From positions 44,340,679 to 44,404,678 of the forward strand of contig NC_084462.1 of assembly GCF_027409185.1 (NCBI RefSeq): a stretch of 64,000 nt of DNA. Reading direction: 5' to 3'. The DNA is from Cynocephalus volans (Eukaryota > Chordata > Mammalia > Dermoptera > Cynocephalidae). The position numbers and the translations under genes are program-made. The notes beneath the pieces were generated by a model, which saw only the letters and a list, made by a program, of their open reading frames with translations, ran no database searches and was not told the origin of the DNA. Shown here one piece after another: positions 60,569-64,000 of this stretch (position 1 is the first letter of the stretch; each line of letters begins with the position of its first letter).

Positions 60569-60719
60569 TTTTTTTTTTTTTTTTTTTTTTTGGTGACCAG
60601 ATCGTAACCCTTGTTGTGGTGTCGCCCGCACCACGAGCACACCGGCCATCCCTACATAGGATCCAAACCAGCAGTGGGAGCGCCGCACTCTCCCAAGTAG
60701 GCCACGGGGTTGGCCCAGG
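60569..60719 (-). mobile_element. Dimeric SINE, antisense
   Basis: The complement shows GGTTTGGATCC (B box), GGGATGGCCGGTG (right arm start) and GGGTTACGATCTGGTCACC, then a long poly(A), seen as a T-run at 60567-60591. TSD TTTGGGGGTTCT at 60557-60568 and 60720-60731. The open frame 60532-60777 across it is spurious. Confidence 0.8.
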
Positions 60720-60919
60720 TTTGGGGGTTCTAATTGGACCATCTAGGGTTGTATGTCAAAGCCAAGGAATTGGCTAGACCTACCTTTTGGCTCCATTGGA
60801 TACTGAGGAAGAAGCTGGCCTTGGCCAGATTGCTTGGATTGGATATGCAGAGGCCATGCATCCCAAAAGGAAAGCAGAAGAAGGGAGACTGGATGTAGGG
60901 AAGGCAAAAACAACAGATA

Positions 60920-61680
60920 CCCAGGATGCGATGTCTGCTGCTTACTCACTGTGCAACCTAGGACAACATGTACAAGAGTACATCTCTGCACTCAGCTTCT
61001 TCAACTGAAAAGTGACAATAGTGACAATGGGGATTTTAACTTCCCAGGGTTGCTCCAATGAATAAATAAAATAATAGAAGTAGAAAACACCACAATACCA
61101 AACATAGAACTGTCACCCAATAAATTTGGCCAAATCTGATTATAGGCTGGTCCTACCTATTAGATCAAAGACTGTTAGAGACAGGTGGGGCCTTGGAGAT
61201 CATCTAGTTTAAACCCTGCCAACACCCTCTTGCCATTTTGTACATTCAGAGGAAACAACAAGTCTGAGTTGAAACAGCTTGCCCCAGATCACACTGTTAA
61301 TAAGTAAAGTGATCTGAGACTCAGACCCAGGATTTCAGATGCCAGTACCAGTGTCCTGCCATCTGGGATTTCAAGTGATGCTTTTCTTCTACAGCCTGCT
61401 GCCTTTCTGCATGACAGTTCTTCTTTCTCAATTTAAAGTAAAAGCAATATCTGCTATTTATTATGGTCTCATTGAGTGCCAGGCACCAGGCTGTTTTCCA
61501 TGCATAACCTCATTCAGTCTTCACCACAATCCCATGAGATATGTATGATTATTATCCCCGTCTATAGTTGAGGAAGCTGAGGACAATGCTTCATAGCGAG
61601 TGGTAGAGCAGGGAATTCATTCTGGACAGTCTGACTTCAGAGCCAATGTTGCTGAACCTCAACCAGCACTGCCTCCTAGA
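60920..61680. repeat. MIR cluster
   Basis: 60920-61080 is a sense MIR (CTTACTCACTGTGCAACCTA). 61170-61370 and 61450-61680 are antisense MIR-like pieces (GAGGAAGCTGAGGACAATGC; TCCATGCATAACCTCATTCA). Confidence 0.7.
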
Positions 61681-61893
61681 AATTGAGTTCAAGTTCCTCA
61701 GTGGAACGGACTGTGGTTGAAAATACAGTCCACCATGCTTTTTGTAATATCACCTGCATGATTGGCACTAATAAATTTCTGGCCAGTCGATTAAGTATGT
61801 GGTTTAAAAGAAAAAAAATAAAAAAGACAATATTCTGTAAGAGTTCCCACATGAAAAGCATACCCTTGAGTTTCTCCATTAGAAAATATATTC

Positions 61894-62031
61894 CTCTTGG
61901 GCTGGCTGGTTAGCTCACTTTGGACAGCATGGTGCTGGTAACACCAAGGTAACACCAAGGTCACGAGTTCAGATCCCCATACCAGGCAGCTGCCAAAAGC
62001 CCCAAAAAACAAAAAATCAAAATAAAAGAAA
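61894..62031 (+). mobile_element. Monomeric tRNA-Ile-like SINE with internal duplication
   Basis: GGGCTGGCTGGTTAGCTCAC (A box), TGGTGCTGGTAACACCAAGG, B box GAGTTCAGATCC and an A-rich tail. The 11-mer AACACCAAGGT is repeated in tandem after the anticodon arm. TSD AGAAAATATATTC at 61881-61893 and 62032-62044. It belongs to the same family as 11111-11203. Confidence 0.85.
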
Positions 62032-62044
62032 AGAAAATATATTC

Positions 62045-62912
62045 TTCTGGCTTTATAGACATAGAAACAGAATTAACTTCATATGTTGACAGCTTTTTTA
62101 GAGATTTGAGATACAATTTTTTGTAATCAAGAACATAAGGTGGGGGGTGTACGGATGTGAGTGAAGGAGGTGTGAGTGTGGGGGAGGGGAAAGGGAGTGT
62201 GGGAAGCGCAAAGCCTTGAATCCTAGCAGGCGATCCCCAGTGCTACCCTTCTCGCAGATTAATAAGCCCATGGAGGAACACTGGAGCACGCTGGGGAATT
62301 TAGTTCTTGGTAGTAATTATTTTTTTCTTTTTTGCTCCATTCTGTTTCATATTAGTCTATTACCACATAGGAATAAGAGATTGTCACACATTAGTCTATT
62401 GCCTCATTGGAATTGTCTTTGTAAGTTTTTATATATATCATCATATTTGTATTATGTTAAAATAACATTATGATTATTGGTGGGTGAGCAGAAGATTCAG
62501 AATTTTTAGTATTTCATTAAGACTGTCACAAAGCCAGGATTAAAATTCATGAATATCTTATTTCCTGCCCAGAATGCTATAGTCCTTGTATTCCATTTGT
62601 TTTTTTATAATTATTTGTAACATATTTTATTTCTGATATTGGTGAGGTTTCAAAGCTGTTCGATTCCAGCTCATTCTGTTTATTTTATTTCTAAAAAGGC
62701 CATTTTGGGAAAAATCCATCTTGAGTACTTGGTATAAAGCACTTCTTTGGTTGTTGTAGTCATGACACTATTTCATGCTGCACAGGTGCATTTCCTTGTG
62801 CCTCCTGACAATGTGTGAAGGAGACCTCATTAGATTCCCCGGCCACAGAGAAATATATTTCCGTCCAACTGAGGTAAAAGAGAAACTGAGACCTCTTTTT
62901 CTTTGTCCATAG
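62045..62912. other. TTC23 intron, no clear feature
   Basis: A short local duplication (ATTAGTCTATTACCACATAGG / ATTAGTCTATTGCCTCATTGG cores at 62352 and 62391) is the only structure noted. Confidence 0.45.
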
Positions 62913-63063
62913 GACTGTCACTGCAAGCAAAACAACATGCAGAAAAAGCCAAAGAAATCCTCTCCAGCTCCATTGGTCCTCCCTATGACGACAATGTGGA
63001 TGTTTTCAAGTGTTCCATTGAGCTCTTCCATACCATGGGGAGAGCCTTGCTCTCCCTTCAAAA
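62913..63063 (+). CDS. TTC23: TTC23 coding exon, TPR region
   Basis: Encodes LSLQAKQHAEKAKEILSSSI then GPPYDDNVDVFKCSIELFHT and MGRALLSLQ, a further TPR-type helical pair. The acceptor is CTTTGTCCATAG. The donor is AAAA|GTATCC, weaker than consensus, and the exon ends two bases into a Lys codon that the next exon completes. 151 nt. Confidence 0.94.
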
Positions 63064-63255
63064 GTATCCTTTTGCGTCTAATCTTTAAACATAGAAATGC
63101 TGTTCATATAATGTTTACATTTTAATTCTCAAGGCCAAATAAAAAGCTGATAGATGACTCAGGAAGGGTGATAGAGGAAGTTTGGGAGTCAAGGGGGTCC
63201 AGGACCTCGGTCCCAGAATCTAGAACCAAGTGGGAGTTTCCTGAACATAATTCAG

Positions 63256-63381
63256 ATTTAAGGAAGCTTCAGAGAATTTGACAAAAGCAAAGAGACTTTC
63301 AAAGGAGCTGCTACAATGTGGAAGGATTATAAAAGAAGAATGGATAGAAATTCAGGCACGGATCAAATTGTCATTGGCACA
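63256..63381 (+). CDS. TTC23: TTC23 coding exon
   Basis: After one base that completes the Lys codon it reads FKEASENLTKAKRLSKELLQ, CGRIIKEEWIEIQARIKLSL, A and two bases of a Gln codon. I recognise this as the TTC23 segment directly following the previous exon. The acceptor is CATAATTCAG and the donor GTAAGT. The intron between this exon and the last is only 192 bp. The rest of the gene lies to the right of the window. Confidence 0.93.
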
Positions 63382-64000
63382 GTAAGTTTCACGTTTAGGA
63401 CTTTGTATCCATGATGGCTGGAGGTTCTTTGCCAGTATTCCTACCAGAATTTGTCTTCAGGTAGGAGGAGCTTCTCCATGGGGCTGTGTCCATGGCTTTT
63501 CCCAAGGCATTGTCCAGAAGTGAAAGAGGAACACAGTCATGTGAGAGCAGCCCCCTAGACACACATCAGAGACAGTCCTCATATCCACCCTGGGCCTAGA
63601 GTTCTGATTGTGATTCTCTTGACTTTCTTTCTGCCTACTTTCCCTCCCCATCCCCTGCCCCTGTGCCCTTCCCTCTCTTCTTTTTCCCTCACTGCTCTAG
63701 TCTAAAATGCTTCAGTGGATTGATTTTATGATTAGGGCCTCAAAGGAGAATGATCATGAACATATGTGAATCCATGACAATGAGAGGATCCCCACTCCAC
63801 GCTCACCAACTAGACCCAGCTGGAAGAGATAGAAGTTAATGGATCTTGAGTCGTTTACACACATATCCCTCCCAACTCTAAGCCAGTCCCCCAGAGTATT
63901 GGGTGACAGAGTATGCCCATGCTCCTTGGAAGGATGGTTTGTAGGGGGAAGAGGGTGGAGAAAGGTCTTTTCCAGAAGAGGCAGAGAATCCCTGTTGACC
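63382..64000. other. TTC23 intron, no clear feature
   Basis: No exon or named repeat seen; pyrimidine-rich around 63620-63690. Confidence 0.5.

Overview
This is a vertebrate nuclear window, clearly from a placental mammal: split genes with GT/AG introns, a CpG-island promoter, and L1, L2, MIR, MaLR and hAT repeats. The lineage call rests on the SINEs. Both monomeric tRNA-Ile-like SINEs (near 11.1 and 61.9 kb) and longer dimeric forms made of two tRNA-like arms (near 24.8, 25.5 and 60.6 kb) are present, each with target-site duplications (TSDs). That is what I know of the CYN SINEs of colugos (Dermoptera), so a colugo is the best guess (about 0.65). I could not search a repeat library.

Two host genes sit head to head. 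LRRC28 is on the minus strand: exon 2 with the start codon (26826-27050), then tiny exons at 8083-8123 and 1010-1047, and an LRR exon at 286-423. TTC23 is on the plus strand: first coding exon 55756-55955, then 59773-59896, 62913-63063 and 63256-63381. A GC-rich bidirectional promoter at about 30.3-30.96 kb separates them, with probable non-coding first exons on both sides. Both genes run off the window.

Most other sequence is intronic and repeat-filled. From left to right: degenerate L1/HAL1 with a MaLR LTR (1.9-4.9 kb); a fairly young 5'-truncated L1 (5118-7617) with a long open ORF2 fragment; a 2-kb composite retroelement with a precise 18-bp TSD (13971-15961), consisting of an L1-like 5'UTR start, ten 80-bp GC-rich tandem units and an L1-like tail; L2/MIR-rich DNA (19-30 kb); L1 antisense blocks (35.4-38.5 and 43.1-55.7 kb). 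The second block is split by a sense L1 (43681-44744) and by a 7.65-kb class I (gammaretrovirus-like) endogenous retrovirus on the minus strand (47243-54893).

The retrovirus has paired 283-bp LTRs, a 5-bp TSD, a tRNA-Phe-type primer site, gag, pro-pol and a much shortened env. It carries at least seven frame changes plus internal stops, so it is a fossil. The least expected objects in the window are the L1-VNTR-L1 composite element, a 20-bp SINE stub without a tail between 15-bp direct repeats at 18.6 kb, and the in-frame 21-bp duplication in the ERV capsid. I found no operon, CRISPR array, RNA gene or bacterial-type system.
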